Below are positions 5,343 to 5,484 of a DNA stretch of 5,484 bases, piece by piece. The position numbers and the translations under genes are program-made. Positions within the stretch are counted from its first letter, which is position 1, and each line of letters starts with the position of its first letter. The stretch covers positions 1 to 5,484 of the forward strand of contig CABSNF010000100.1 in the NCBI GenBank assembly GCA_902478995.1, in the 5' to 3' direction. The notes under the pieces were generated by a model that worked only from the letters and a program-made list of their open reading frames with translations, was not told where the DNA came from and did no database searches. The stretch comes from an uncultured Collinsella sp. (GTDB taxonomy: Bacteria > Actinomycetota > Coriobacteriia > Coriobacteriales > Coriobacteriaceae).

Positions 5343-5358
5343 GTCTTGATCTGTAACA
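5343..5358. repeat. Half copy of family C palindrome (copy 3)
   Basis: GTCTTGATCTGTAACA matches the left arm of copies 1 and 2 with one change (C to T at the fifth base). No matching right arm follows within the window. In copy 1 the loop is 25 nt; the same spacing here would put the right arm at 5384. At that point TGGGGACTGCGG starts instead, and this may be an IS end. The half copy is 27 bases upstream of the nuclease-like gene's start codon. Confidence 0.7.
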
Positions 5359-5383
5359 GTTGGGTCGAGTTTTGACCTGTAGA

Positions 5384-5484
5384 TGGGGACTGCGGACAAA
5401 AAGTTGGACCATCAGGTCCGGTTTGGAGTTGGAGTGGGTATGATGAATTGGACACCTAGTTAAGAGCGAAAGGTGTTCAAGATG
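5384..5484 (+). mobile_element. Probable left end of an IS3-family element, truncated by the window
   Basis: The sequence beginning TGGGGACTGCGG is followed by ACAAAAAGTTGGACC, which resembles the AAAAAGTTGGAC block in terminal repeats of IS150-group IS3 elements. Further in, GGACACCT (5450-5457) and AGGTGTTC (5471-5478) form a near-palindrome. GCGAAAGG (5466-5473) then gives a Shine-Dalgarno eight bases before the ATG at 5482-5484, which would start the first transposase orf. Only that start codon is in the window, so the transposase itself is not seen. The outer boundary is uncertain: 5384 or 5449 (TGGACACCT). The call rests on motif resemblance. Confidence 0.45.

Overview
The window is GC-rich, densely coded DNA that looks like a chromosomal contig from a gut Actinomycetota, most likely class Coriobacteriia and perhaps Collinsella. 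That placement rests on codon and base use, the style of the proteins and the GGGGACAG-type and TCTCGATCTGTAAC-type palindromes. It comes from memory, not from a search. The first 26 bases are not genomic: they match the 3' part of the Nextera/Tn5 read-2 adapter, so the contig begins at base 27 and its first gene is truncated. The last ~100 bases look like the left end of an IS3-type insertion sequence, so both ends are typical assembly break points.

Layout. Bases 27-1829 (+) hold a copper-resistance cluster: the C-terminal two thirds of the catalytic part of a CopA Cu+-exporting P1B-ATPase, a 73-aa CopZ-like HMA chaperone, and a 90-aa CsoR repressor with the Cys-His-Cys copper ligands. The chaperone carries Cu(I), the ATPase exports it, and CsoR is expected to repress the cluster until Cu(I) binds. 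A ~100-nt imperfect hairpin lies between copA and copZ, and a perfect 22-bp inverted repeat lies between copZ and csoR. Bases 1840-1920 hold GGGGACAG palindromes. Next is a small two-TM, C-terminal zinc-ribbon protein (1976-2449, +), followed by a strong bidirectional terminator (2509-2545).

Bases 2579-5316 (-) carry two genes. Upstream is a 356-aa protein of the AbiEi-like/DUF559 type, with an endonuclease-like fold at its C-terminus. Downstream is a 456-aa amidohydrolase (imidazolonepropionase/prolidase-like). The 296 bases between them hold two copies of a long palindrome whose arms carry GTCTCGATCTGTAAC. A third, half copy sits just upstream of the nuclease-like gene, so that gene is bracketed by inverted copies of the motif.

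The genes are ordinary. The non-coding DNA is the unusual part: three sequence-unrelated families of near-perfect palindromes plus a structured copA-copZ spacer, all within 5.5 kb.
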